A program made the position numbers and the translations under genes. Positions 7,090 to 15,246 of a stretch of 64,000 nucleotides of DNA are shown one piece after another. The number at the start of each line of letters is the position of its first letter. The first letter of the stretch is position 1. The stretch is taken from positions 186,001 through 250,000 of the forward strand of contig NZ_JARNTW010000008.1 of the NCBI RefSeq assembly GCF_029433105.1, given 5' to 3'. The notes under the pieces were generated by a model. That model worked only from the letters and a program-made list of their open reading frames with translations, made no database searches and was not told the DNA's origin. The DNA is from Runella sp. MFBS21 (GTDB lineage Bacteria; Bacteroidota; Bacteroidia; Cytophagales; Spirosomataceae).

Positions 7090-8295
7090 TCAAATCCTTT
7101 CAAAAATAGTAGCGATTCCCATTCCTCCTCCGATACACAGGGTAGAAAGACCGATTTGTTTTCCCGAACGCTCTAGCTCATCGATAAGCGTCGCCGAAAT
7201 AATCGCACCCGTAGCTCCCAGCGGGTGTCCAAGCGCAATAGCGCCGCCGTTTACGTTTACTTTGGCATGGTCAACCCCCAACTGCTCCATAAAATACAAA
7301 GGCACCGCCGCAAAAGCTTCGTTGACTTCAAACAAATCAATGTCTCCAATAGTCATTCCTGCTTTTTTCAGGACTTTTTGGGTAGCCGGTACAGGGCCGG
7401 TGAGCATGATAGTAGGCTCCGAACCTACCACCGCAAACGCCCTAATACGGGCGCGAGGCTGTAACCCCAACTGCTGCCCAATACTCTTTGAACCAATCAA
7501 AAGCCCAGCGGCACCATCCACAATCTGCGAAGAGTTTCCGGCGTGATGAACGTGGTTGATATGGTCAAAATCCGCGTATTTCATCAATGCCAAGGCATCA
7601 AGCCCCATCGTACCCATCATTTTAAAAGCGGGTTTTAGTTTGCTCAACGATTCTACGTTAGTACCAGGACGGACGCCTTCGTCGCGGTCGAGGAGGGAGA
7701 TTCCTAACTCATCTTTATAAGGCACAAGCGACTTGGCAAAACGGTTTTCTTGTTGGGATTTTTCTGCTCTTCGATACGACTCTACCGCAAAAGTATCTAC
7801 GTCAGTACGAGAATATCCGTATTTAGTGGCAATCAAATCTGCCGAAATCCCCTGAGGAACAATGCGATGACGCGCCACGATTTGAGGATTCATGAACAAC
7901 GCCCCGCCGTCGGTGCCCATTGCCACCCGACTCATGGACTCCACGCCGCCCGCTACTATCAAATCTACTTGCCCCGACATCACGTAGGCAGCAGCTTGAT
8001 TGATAGCTTCTAAGCCCGACGAACAAAAACGATTGAGTTGCACTCCTGCCACGCTCTCAGCATAGCCTGCTTCTAGCACGGCTGTCCGGGCAATGTCGGC
8101 TCCCTGCTCTCCAATGGGCGTGACACAACCCATAATAACATCATCTACATAGGCAGTATCCAATTGGTTACGGCTTTGAATGGATTTCAATACCGATGTT
8201 AGGAGTTGGATAGGCTGCACCTCATGCAGCGACCCGTCAGATTTTCCTCTTCCGCGCGGGGTTCGCACGGCATCATACACATAAGCTTCGTTCAT
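7090..8295 (-). CDS. fadI: Acetyl-CoA C-acyltransferase (3-ketoacyl-CoA thiolase)
   Basis: The 401-residue thiolase catalyses the last step of beta-oxidation, cleaving 3-ketoacyl-CoA with CoA. The acyl-accepting cysteine lies near residue 91 (RFCSSGLEA), the histidine near 357 (GGAIALGHPLGATGA) and the second cysteine near 387 (TLCIGGGMG), all at family-typical spacing. The N-terminus AYVYDAVRTPRGR is also typical. It is first in a minus-strand unit with the fadJ-like gene downstream, so the two probably form the trifunctional complex. The stop codon directly abuts a GCGTC/GACGC hairpin of the repeat array. A well-spaced promoter lies about 265 nt upstream (8569-8598). The symbol could equally be fadA; the distinction cannot be made from sequence alone. 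Confidence 0.92.
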   Translation of the reverse strand: MNEAYVYDAVRTPRGRGKSDGSLHEVQPIQLLTSVLKSIQSRNQLDTAYVDDVIMGCVTPIGEQGADIARTAVLEAGYAESVAGVQLNRFCSSGLEAINQAAAYVMSGQVDLIVAGGVESMSRVAMGTDGGALFMNPQIVARHRIVPQGISADLIATKYGYSRTDVDTFAVESYRRAEKSQQENRFAKSLVPYKDELGISLLDRDEGVRPGTNVESLSKLKPAFKMMGTMGLDALALMKYADFDHINHVHHAGNSSQIVDGAAGLLIGSKSIGQQLGLQPRARIRAFAVVGSEPTIMLTGPVPATQKVLKKAGMTIGDIDLFEVNEAFAAVPLYFMEQLGVDHAKVNVNGGAIALGHPLGATGAIISATLIDELERSGKQIGLSTLCIGGGMGIATIFERI

Positions 8296-8617
8296 GAGAA
8301 ATAGGGGAATTTGAAAAGTAATAAGTAAATGTGCAAATCGCTACGATGACCTAATTGAAAAGTAAAAATTGAAAATCAGTGAGTTACATGATTAATAAAC
8401 TAACAAGCACCTCTCCAAATCCCACGCCTTTAGGTTGGGGAAAATAAAGAGACGATATTTTTTGGCTTTAGCCCTGATGACATTCTCATTATCTATTACA
8501 TTGACGGCTCACGATTCACCGATACCTGATAACATTGCGCAAGTACTCTGCTTGCATACTGTTGAAAGCAAAATTAAAGCCTAATTCTCAAAAAGCAAGA
8601 GCCATGAAGAATAAGTG
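8296..8617. other. Gene-free spacer, probable long leader of the thiolase mRNA
   Basis: No coding frame is convincing in these 322 bp. If the promoter at 8569-8598 is used, about 265 nt of this stretch is 5' leader of the fadI-like transcript. I see no recognisable riboswitch or strong hairpin in it. Confidence 0.4.
8569..8598 (-). promoter_or_regulatory. Bacteroidota-type promoter for the thiolase operon
   Basis: On the minus strand TTG (8596-8598), a 19-bp spacer and TAATTTTG (8569-8576) match the -33/-7 consensus with ideal spacing. The only downstream gene on this strand is the thiolase at 8295, which implies a leader of about 265 nt. Confidence 0.45.
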
Positions 8618-9172
8618 TTACCCCAAGAATATTTTTTTGAGACATCCCCACAAAGCGCGTTTGTTTTTATCGTCGGCTTGTACAATATCAAGCGACTCTG
8701 CCAACAAGAAATTGACTCCTGCAATGCGCTTGGGATCGTAGCGGTTCATCATGATTTCGAGGTTAATTTGGATGAAAGGCACTCCAAAAGAAATAAAATG
8801 ATGTACTTGCTTGTGCTGTAGCACTGCTCTAAAATCCATCTGTTTTGAACCTGCGATATTGAGAATATCTACGCCATCGAGGTTGAGATTGACGGCTTTG
8901 AGTACTTTTTCCAAAAAGATAGTATTGCTAGGCGATAAAGCGGGAGATTCGTCTATCAAGATAAGGGTTTTGTGGTTGAGCTGCGGAGGGGGTGCCAAGG
9001 TCGGTACCACAGCAGCAGGAATAGGTGGAGTAGGTTTTGGCACAATCGGCTCGGCCACGGGCTCACTTACCAGCACAGGCGCCTCAGCGATAGGGGCTTG
9101 TGCCACTTTTATATCTTCCTGCACCCGATAGAGGGTTTCGTGCTGAAACAGTATCTTGTAGAAATTATCCAT
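8618..9172 (-). CDS. Unknown protein with proline-rich linker; possible HolD (psi)-like C-terminal domain
   Basis: The protein has 184 residues in three parts: a short N-terminal motif (MDNFYKILFQHETLYRV), a Pro/Ala/Val/Glu-rich linker (about 23-65), and an alpha/beta domain starting LILIDESPALSP and ending ADDKNKRALWGCLKKIF. The order of features resembles E. coli polymerase III psi: an N-terminal partner-binding peptide, a flexible linker, a strand with PAL, and a terminal helix with ARAALWQQI. That comparison is from memory and the similarity is weak, so a psi-like clamp-loader accessory is a hypothesis only. A TAAATTTG box at 9180-9187 is so close to the ATG that the transcript could be leaderless. 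It is not in an evident operon. Confidence 0.7.
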   Translation of the reverse strand: MDNFYKILFQHETLYRVQEDIKVAQAPIAEAPVLVSEPVAEPIVPKPTPPIPAAVVPTLAPPPQLNHKTLILIDESPALSPSNTIFLEKVLKAVNLNLDGVDILNIAGSKQMDFRAVLQHKQVHHFISFGVPFIQINLEIMMNRYDPKRIAGVNFLLAESLDIVQADDKNKRALWGCLKKIFLG

Positions 9173-9304
9173 TTGAGCACAAATTTACAAACAGTTTGCT
9201 GCTTGATGCGATATTTGAGATTTAAAGTCTAACAATTTACCATTAAAGCACTATTGTTTATTGATTTTCAATTGGTTATAAAAACAGAGTGGCATTTTTT
9301 TGAA

Positions 9305-9607
9305 ATGGCTAGAGACTCTTCTTCTGTTCTTTCTTTTGAAAAGAGTAAGTTTACCAATCAATTTAAACAATACCTACAATCTTTGAGTACGGCAGGAAAC
9401 GATATATCCAAACTCAAATATGTTTTCAATGGCAAGAAGGTCTCCGAAAAAGGGGTAAAAGAAGCGTTTGTGAAACTGTTTAATAGAAAAGCAGAGGAAA
9501 TATATTCAGCAAATGAAAGCGTATTTAATGCGTTGGAGATAGATAAAATTGAATTGGCAAACATTACTTCCAGCCATATAATTTTTACAAAATTTATTCA
9601 AATTTAG
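9305..9607 (+). CDS. Small hypothetical protein upstream of a beta-propeller gene
   Basis: This 100-residue, Lys/Ser/Phe-rich soluble protein has no recognised domain; it starts MARDSSSVLSFEKSKF and contains KLKYVFNGKKVSEKGVKEAF. ATG 9305 is the first ATG; the frame extends upstream only to a TTG at 9254. It precedes the beta-propeller gene by 14 bp on the same strand, so the two are probably cotranscribed. Both are AT-richer than the metabolic genes around them, which hints at accessory origin. No toxin motif was seen. Confidence 0.55.
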   Translation: MARDSSSVLSFEKSKFTNQFKQYLQSLSTAGNDISKLKYVFNGKKVSEKGVKEAFVKLFNRKAEEIYSANESVFNALEIDKIELANITSSHIIFTKFIQI

Positions 9608-9621
9608 TAGTTTGTTAATGT

Positions 9622-10731
9622 ATGATAAATTTAATAAGAACTATTCAAGAGGTTGATTACCAAACTTTTGATGTAAATAGTCAAAATCTTTTTTTTCAGA
9701 GAAAAGATAAGTCACTAATCATTGAAGATACCTTTTTTGATTTAATTGCTCGAATTGATACTGAATATCATGCTTTCCCGATAGCAATATTCGGTAAATA
9801 TTTCACATTTAAAACCGAAAAAAGAACCTTTGCTATATATGATTTAGAAAGCAAACTAATAAATAAATTACCTTATGGATTGTGGTATCACTATCCTAAC
9901 AAGATGGTATCAAATGTCTTTTCACAAAGGTACAATTCTACCACGAATAAAGAAAATGGCCTATTTTCATACGAAAATATGAAAATAATGTGGTCAAGTA
10001 CTGCTTTTAATCAAGTGTTTATAATTGATGATTTTACATTTGCTGTTGGCTCTAATAATGGAAATAGGGACGATTTTTTTCAAATTAGTTTTCAAACAGG
10101 TGATGTAATATGGAGGGTCAATGTTGCGGAGTTGGGCAAATACTTAGAGTTGGGTACAAAAGAGCAAAAGTTAGGCTATATCCACAAGATCATAGGGGTG
10201 CATGAGGAAATAGTGTGGGTAGGCATTACAAATGATACCCTATTGGGCCTTTCGGTCAAAACGGGCGAAGTACTACACCGTATACGCCAAACCCTACCTT
10301 TCGATTTTGAGTTTTTGGGCGAGCCGCGTATACCCAATTCAGCGGCTGTTATACTCAACAAAGCACAAAACGTCCTACAAGGATTTTCGCGGGGTTTCTA
10401 TTGGGAAACTAATTTAACAACCCTACAAACCCAAGTTTGGAATTTACGAGATTATTTCAAAAGTATTCCTTTGGATGATTTTTCTTCTCGCATCGAAGCC
10501 TTCGGGTCAAATCATATCGTATTTACTTGCAGTTTGGAATACGATGCTATAGGGCTTTTCAATACCCAAACTCGGCAAGTCGATTGGTGGCAGCACTTAG
10601 GGGAAAATGGACCACGGAGAGGCGTAAATGTAATGACCCTCAAAGTCGTAGGCGATAGAATCTACACCATAGATACTACCAACACATTACGAGTATTTGA
10701 ACGTATTTATCATGTAAATCCGAATTTTTAA
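9622..10731 (+). CDS. Beta-propeller-like protein of unknown function
   Basis: The 369-residue protein has no signal peptide and shows repeated short strand blocks typical of WD/PQQ-like propellers: TFKTEKRTFAIYDLESKL, FQTGDVIWRV, VKTGEVLHRI, FNTQTRQVDWWQ and GDRIYTIDTTNTLRVFE. The 'gets used, shown, compared' pattern of blades (VxxxTGEVLxR, NTQTRQVxWW) suggests six or seven blades. In Bacteroidota, proteins of this look often sit beside polymorphic or type VI toxins as putative immunity proteins, but no toxin is present here apart from the unrecognised small gene upstream. The function is unknown; the fold call is inference from pattern. Confidence 0.7.
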   Translation: MINLIRTIQEVDYQTFDVNSQNLFFQRKDKSLIIEDTFFDLIARIDTEYHAFPIAIFGKYFTFKTEKRTFAIYDLESKLINKLPYGLWYHYPNKMVSNVFSQRYNSTTNKENGLFSYENMKIMWSSTAFNQVFIIDDFTFAVGSNNGNRDDFFQISFQTGDVIWRVNVAELGKYLELGTKEQKLGYIHKIIGVHEEIVWVGITNDTLLGLSVKTGEVLHRIRQTLPFDFEFLGEPRIPNSAAVILNKAQNVLQGFSRGFYWETNLTTLQTQVWNLRDYFKSIPLDDFSSRIEAFGSNHIVFTCSLEYDAIGLFNTQTRQVDWWQHLGENGPRRGVNVMTLKVVGDRIYTIDTTNTLRVFERIYHVNPNF

Positions 10732-10832
10732 TCCGTGTCTCCACATATCTGAGACCAAGGTGAAGGCATTAAAACTAGCCTCAGAGAGGTACAACGTTTG
10801 TATTAAAACACCCATTTACTGGCATATTTTTT

Positions 10833-10840
10833 TAACTTTG
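10833..10840 (+). promoter_or_regulatory. TAnnTTTG -7 box before mscS-like gene
   Basis: TAACTTTG fits the -7 consensus and lies 32 bp before ATG 10873. No convincing -33 element is seen. Confidence 0.4.
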
Positions 10841-10872
10841 ATTGATAGTTTTTCATTCAATCCATCGCGCCT

Positions 10873-12072
10873 ATGCTGTTTTTACGTTCTAAATACCCCT
10901 CCTTTGTATTCTTCATTTCGTTGATATTTACATCCTTTTTTGCTCATACTCAATCACTTCAAGGCTTCAAACTCCCTTCCCTTACTCAAGATACTGTTAA
11001 GCGCACCTCCATGCGGGGTATGTTTTCTCAACTCAATAATACCGCTACAGTTAGCGATTGTAAAACGGGGAAAATTGTGCATATCCTTCCCCAAAAAGCC
11101 TACAAAGACCTCATGACCGCTTATGAGGAAGTGCGAAAAGCTGGCGAAAATAGAATGTACGTCGAAATTGAGGGATATTTGGCGGAAGGTCGCGCCGAAA
11201 GAGTCATTGTCGAGAAGCTACGTTTTTACGAAAACACCCCCGTTTGTCCCTCCGCCGCCAAATCGTATTTTGCCCGTATGAAAGCCGATTTTTTCGAATA
11301 CGGCGAGGCTACTATCGAGTGGGGTGTCAAATTGGGGATTGCTTCATTGATACTTACGTTTGGTTTTTGGTTTATCAATTTTCTCAATAACCCCATCAAA
11401 TCTTTCATTGATAAACGCCTCAAGATTGACCCTTCCGTCAAAAGTTTTTTGAAAAGCTTGTTGTTTATCAGTTTACGCATCAGCCTTATCATGCTGGCAG
11501 GTGGTTTTTTGGGCATTCGTGTCACGGGCATCGTGGCTTTATTTAGTGCCGCTACGCTTGCCATTGGTTTTGCGCTGCAAGGTAGTCTTTCCAATTTTGC
11601 GGGAGGTTTTATTATCTTATTGATGAAACAATTTAAAGTAGGCGAGAAAATCACCGCGCAAGGTTACACGGGTGAAGTACGTGATATTCTGATGTTTAAT
11701 ACGGTGTTGGACACAGGAGACGGCCGCCGCGTGATGATTCCCAACGGCCCGCTTCTCAACAACACCATCATCAATCACACAAGGGCGGGTTATGAAAAGC
11801 GTGTCCTCAAGATTTTTACAACTTCTGATGTAGATACGGAGCATTTGAAAGCAATCATCATCGACCAGATGACCACGCTCAACGATGACACTCTAACCCT
11901 CGCCCCTGACGTAAAAGTGACGGATTGGAATGGCGACCGCATCGAAATCACGGTTTCTTACCAAACCCCTTCTGCCCAAAGTGGAGCTACTTATGAAAAA
12001 GTGGTTCAAAGCATCAACAACCGCCTCCGCGCCGAAGAAATCAAACTTTATCCTACCATGACAGGGACGTAA
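10873..12072 (+). CDS. MscS-family mechanosensitive channel with extra N-terminal periplasmic domain
   Basis: The 399-residue protein begins with a signal peptide (FVFFISLIFTSFFAHTQ). A periplasmic domain (about 55-130) has two cysteines and the pattern DCKTGKIVHIL ... MYVEIEGYLAEGRAERVIVE ... NTPVC, reminiscent of the OB-like C-terminal domain of NlpE. Three membrane helices follow (VKLGIASLILTFGFWFI; LLFISLRISLIMLAGGFLGI; the pore helix ALFSAATLAIGFALQGSLSN). The cytosolic beta domain contains GYTGEVRDILMFNTVLDT and MIPNGPLLNNTIINH, both typical of MscS. It should release solutes on hypo-osmotic shock. The extra domain is unusual and could sense envelope redox or metal state (inference). 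Confidence 0.85.
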   Translation: MLFLRSKYPSFVFFISLIFTSFFAHTQSLQGFKLPSLTQDTVKRTSMRGMFSQLNNTATVSDCKTGKIVHILPQKAYKDLMTAYEEVRKAGENRMYVEIEGYLAEGRAERVIVEKLRFYENTPVCPSAAKSYFARMKADFFEYGEATIEWGVKLGIASLILTFGFWFINFLNNPIKSFIDKRLKIDPSVKSFLKSLLFISLRISLIMLAGGFLGIRVTGIVALFSAATLAIGFALQGSLSNFAGGFIILLMKQFKVGEKITAQGYTGEVRDILMFNTVLDTGDGRRVMIPNGPLLNNTIINHTRAGYEKRVLKIFTTSDVDTEHLKAIIIDQMTTLNDDTLTLAPDVKVTDWNGDRIEITVSYQTPSAQSGATYEKVVQSINNRLRAEEIKLYPTMTGT

Positions 12073-12099
12073 TCAGGGCTAGGGTTTTGAGAAAATGCG

Positions 12100-12107
12100 T
12101 ACCTTTG
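12100..12107 (+). promoter_or_regulatory. TAnnTTTG -7 box before the FAH-family gene
   Basis: TACCTTTG, 22 bp before ATG 12130, fits the -7 consensus. No -33 element at the correct spacing is evident. Confidence 0.35.
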
Positions 12108-12129
12108 CGGACGATAAAAAACCGAATCT

Positions 12130-12741
12130 ATGAAAATCATCTGCATTGGTCGCAATTACGTAGATCATATTCACGAACTACAAAACGCTATTCCCGAAGA
12201 TCCTGTGATCTTTCAAAAGCCTGATACGGCTTTACTGAAAGACAATGCCCCTTTTTATTATCCCGATTTTACCCAAGACCTTCATCATGAAGTAGAGATT
12301 GTGGTTAAAATCAATAAAATGGGCAAAAACATTGACGAAAAATTTGCTCATAAATACTACAGCGAAATCGGCATCGGAATTGACTTTACCGCGCGTGACT
12401 TGCAGTCTAAACTCAAGTCTAAAGGTTTACCTTGGGAATTGGCCAAAGCGTTTGACGGCTCTGCGCCTATTTCGGAGTTTATTCCCAAAACTGAATTTGC
12501 GGATTTGCAAAATTTGAATTTCCATTTGGAGGTCAACGGCCAAACCCGCCAACAAGGCAATACCTCCCTGATGCTATTTAAAATTGACTATATTATTTCG
12601 TTTGTTTCTCGCTTTTTTACCCTCAAAACGGGCGATTTGCTCTTTACAGGAACTCCCAAAGGCGTAAGTCCTGTGAAGGTCGGTGATACGCTTACGGCTT
12701 ATATTGAAGGTAAAAAAATGCTTGAATTTGAAGTAAAATAG
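12130..12741 (+). CDS. Fumarylacetoacetate hydrolase family protein (FAHD1-like)
   Basis: At 203 residues this is the compact single-domain form of the FAH family. Motifs: the start KIICIGRNYVDHIHEL, the metal ligands in HHEVEIVVKI (E-x-E type), GIGIDFTARDLQ, KAFDGSAPISEF and the C-terminal GDLLFTGTPKGVSPVKVGDT. Family members hydrolyse or decarboxylate beta-keto acids; the FAHD1-like short form acts on oxaloacetate or acylpyruvates. The substrate cannot be fixed from sequence. It precedes the M23 peptidase gene by 32 bp on the same strand. Confidence 0.88.
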   Translation: MKIICIGRNYVDHIHELQNAIPEDPVIFQKPDTALLKDNAPFYYPDFTQDLHHEVEIVVKINKMGKNIDEKFAHKYYSEIGIGIDFTARDLQSKLKSKGLPWELAKAFDGSAPISEFIPKTEFADLQNLNFHLEVNGQTRQQGNTSLMLFKIDYIISFVSRFFTLKTGDLLFTGTPKGVSPVKVGDTLTAYIEGKKMLEFEVK

Positions 12742-12773
12742 CTCAAGTATTTCGTCACAAAAGAGGTTCTCGC

Positions 12774-14777
12774 ATGTTCTTATTCAAACGTTTTTTACTG
12801 GTTTTTAGCTTTTTGCTTTCAAGCTTCTCCGCAGTTCTGGCCCAAAAAGAATCTTTCCCAAAGGGATATTTTCTATTTCCTATTTATCCTGGGCAAAAAA
12901 ACACCTTAGCTGGGGTATTGGGTGATCTTCGTACCAATCATTTTCATGCTGGCATTGATATTCGGACACAGCAACGAGAAGGCTTGCCCGTAGTGGCCGC
13001 AGCCGATGGCTATGTATCACGCATCAAAGTTCAAACTACAGGCTATGGCAACGTGATTTTTATCAAACACCCCAATGGCATGACTACCGTCTATGGTCAC
13101 TTGTTGTCGTTTGCGGAGCCTATAGGAAGCTATTTACTTGAAAAACAATACGAAAGAAAATCTTTTGAAATAGAACTCAATCCCTCCCCTGAGCAATTTC
13201 CTGTAAAAAAAGGTCAATTGATTGCGCTTTCAGGCAATACAGGCGGGTCGGCAGGGCCTCACTTGCATTTTGAAATTCGTGATTCGAAAGACAATTATCT
13301 CAATCCACTATTTTTTGATTTTGACGAAATTGAAGACGAAATTCCACCCTATTTCAATTCCGTCGCGATTCGCCCCATAGGCCTAGAAAGTCGTGTCAAT
13401 GGCGAGTTTGAAAGAATCAGCTTTCGCCCCGTTCGTCAAAAATCAGGAGTGTATAGCTTTTCACAAACCCTCAAAGCATGGGGAGAAGTAGGACTTGAAC
13501 TCATCGCTTTTGATGCCATGAATGGCGTTAACTTCCGAAATGGTGTCAATTGTGTAGAAATCAAGCTCGACGGAGAAGAAATCTTTGCTTACAATATGAC
13601 GTCTTTTCCTAGCTGGTCAACGCGTGACTACAACAACCTGATAGATTATAAGACGGAACAAAAAACGGGTTCTCGCTATTTGAAATGCTATAACCCTGAC
13701 GGCAACAATTACAACATACACCGTACTGATGGCTACCGCGGAAAACTCCAAATCCGCGACACCCTCACGCATGAAGTACAAGTTACATTGTTTGACTCTT
13801 ACGAAAATTCGGCGGTATTAACCTTAAAAATCAAAGGTGAACCTCCACAAGAACTGCTCCCTGCCCTTACCGAAAGTGTGCCTTCTTTGTCGTACATCAA
13901 AACCGATATAGACGAAAATACTCTCAAAATCAGTGCTTTGGGATTGTCTCAGCTCAGTTATGCGGAGGTATTTGTGAAAAGCAAAAGTTTGCAGTTAGCC
14001 CCTGCTTATCAGAGCAATGGCGAAACGGTTTATTTGTTGGATTTGAGAGAACATCTCCCCGATTCGATTCAGATTGGCAACAAACTTCTCCGCACCGATT
14101 TCAAGCAACGCATCCGACCCAATGCCCTTGCCACTTACGAAGGCGACCGCTATACCTTGCGTTTTGGGAATCAAACCATTTTTGATACACTTTACTTAGC
14201 AGTTCAGTCACGCCCCAATGGTCTCATTATCAACGATGAAATCATTCCGCTGCGTGATGCGCTCGGGATTAATTTCCGCCCCGATATGATGCCTTCCAAC
14301 CCCGACAAAACCCACGCCTATCGCATGGATGGCAATCGGGTGCGTTTTATGGGGGGTAAATGGCGCGGCGATGTGCTAGATTTTACAACGCGTGAATTGG
14401 GGAATTTTTCTCTGGCTACTGACGAAACGCCTCCTTCCATTCAATTGATTCAATCCAACAAAAAAAGCATCTCAGCCCGTATTTCAGATGGCATGTCGGG
14501 CATTGCGTCCTTCAATGCATACGTCAATGGAGAGTGGGTTTTGATGAATTATGAATACAAACGAAATTATATTTGGTCGTCTAAGCTAGTGGATAGCCTT
14601 GATTTTGAAGGGGAATTAAGACTGGAAGTGACTGACCGCGCAGGAAATATCGCTATCTTGCAGGCCGAAATCAAAGAACCTGTCATAAAAACCACTACTC
14701 GAAAAAAGCATGGCACTGCAAGTAGGAGAAAAAGCGCCCCAGTTCGAAGCAAAGGATCAAAACGGAAACGTCGTTAA
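12774..14777 (+). CDS. M23-family peptidase, secreted, with overprinted basic tail
   Basis: The 667-residue protein has a signal peptide (FLLVFSFLLSSFSAVLAQ) and a LytM/M23 domain near 40-180 with the zinc motifs HFHAGIDI and GPHLHFEIRD; VYGHL is the third family element. The remainder is beta-rich, without a familiar domain name. It probably trims peptidoglycan in the periplasm. The last 23 codons encode a strongly basic tail (ASRRKSAPVRSKGSKRKRR) and lie inside the start of the peroxiredoxin gene in another frame, a 68-bp overlap. Since the peroxiredoxin N-terminus is conserved, the M23 tail is probably a later extension after loss of an earlier stop. Confidence 0.88.
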   Translation: MFLFKRFLLVFSFLLSSFSAVLAQKESFPKGYFLFPIYPGQKNTLAGVLGDLRTNHFHAGIDIRTQQREGLPVVAAADGYVSRIKVQTTGYGNVIFIKHPNGMTTVYGHLLSFAEPIGSYLLEKQYERKSFEIELNPSPEQFPVKKGQLIALSGNTGGSAGPHLHFEIRDSKDNYLNPLFFDFDEIEDEIPPYFNSVAIRPIGLESRVNGEFERISFRPVRQKSGVYSFSQTLKAWGEVGLELIAFDAMNGVNFRNGVNCVEIKLDGEEIFAYNMTSFPSWSTRDYNNLIDYKTEQKTGSRYLKCYNPDGNNYNIHRTDGYRGKLQIRDTLTHEVQVTLFDSYENSAVLTLKIKGEPPQELLPALTESVPSLSYIKTDIDENTLKISALGLSQLSYAEVFVKSKSLQLAPAYQSNGETVYLLDLREHLPDSIQIGNKLLRTDFKQRIRPNALATYEGDRYTLRFGNQTIFDTLYLAVQSRPNGLIINDEIIPLRDALGINFRPDMMPSNPDKTHAYRMDGNRVRFMGGKWRGDVLDFTTRELGNFSLATDETPPSIQLIQSNKKSISARISDGMSGIASFNAYVNGEWVLMNYEYKRNYIWSSKLVDSLDFEGELRLEVTDRAGNIAILQAEIKEPVIKTTTRKKHGTASRRKSAPVRSKGSKRKRR

Positions 14778-15159
14778 ACTCAGTGATTTTCAAGGCAAAA
14801 AAGTAGTTCTCTATTTTTATCCCAAAGACAATACCCCCGCCTGTACCGCCCAAGCATGTAGCCTGCGCGACAATTACGAAGCGCTGCTTGCCAAAGGATA
14901 CGTGGTACTAGGAGTAAGTATCGACGACCAAAAATCGCACCTCAAATTTGCCACCAAATACAGTCTTCCTTTTCCTATCCTAGCCGACACCGACCACTCG
15001 CTCGTCGAGGCTTTTGGCGTTTGGGGTGAAAAAATGCTTTATGGCAAAAAATACATGGGTACCATACGTACCACTTTTATTATCAATGAAGAAGGTATGA
15101 TAGAGGATGTAATTACGAAAGTAAATACCAAAAACCACGCTGAGCAGGTGCTCAACTAA
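14710..15159 (+). CDS. bcp: Thioredoxin-dependent thiol peroxidase (Bcp/PrxQ)
   Basis: The 149-residue peroxiredoxin of the Bcp/PrxQ type reduces peroxides using thioredoxin. The peroxidatic cysteine is C45 and the resolving cysteine C50 (DNTPACTAQAC), the spacing characteristic of the atypical 2-Cys PrxQ class. GEKAPQFEAKDQNG and KVVLYFYPKD are family-typical, which fixes the start at ATG 14710 although it lies 68 bp inside the upstream M23 gene. A small hairpin TGAGCA-GG-TGCTCA at 15141-15154 followed by a T run may end the transcript. Confidence 0.93.
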   Translation: MALQVGEKAPQFEAKDQNGNVVKLSDFQGKKVVLYFYPKDNTPACTAQACSLRDNYEALLAKGYVVLGVSIDDQKSHLKFATKYSLPFPILADTDHSLVEAFGVWGEKMLYGKKYMGTIRTTFIINEEGMIEDVITKVNTKNHAEQVLN

Positions 15160-15201
15160 GTTTTTTTCTAGCGTTTACTCTAAAAGTGTCAATATGACAT
15201 T

Positions 15202-15209
15202 TATATTTG
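15202..15209 (+). promoter_or_regulatory. TAnnTTTG -7 box before transketolase N-subunit
   Basis: TATATTTG fits the -7 consensus 37 bp before ATG 15247. No -33 TTG at 19-21 bp was found. Confidence 0.45.
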
Positions 15210-15246
15210 TATCAATTTCCAAACTACCAATATTTCAATAATTAAA

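Noticed and set aside
6432-7109. 225-codon plus-strand frame through the 201-bp repeat
   Set aside because: It exists because the repeat length is a multiple of three; the peptide is a threefold copy of palindrome translation with no protein-like features.
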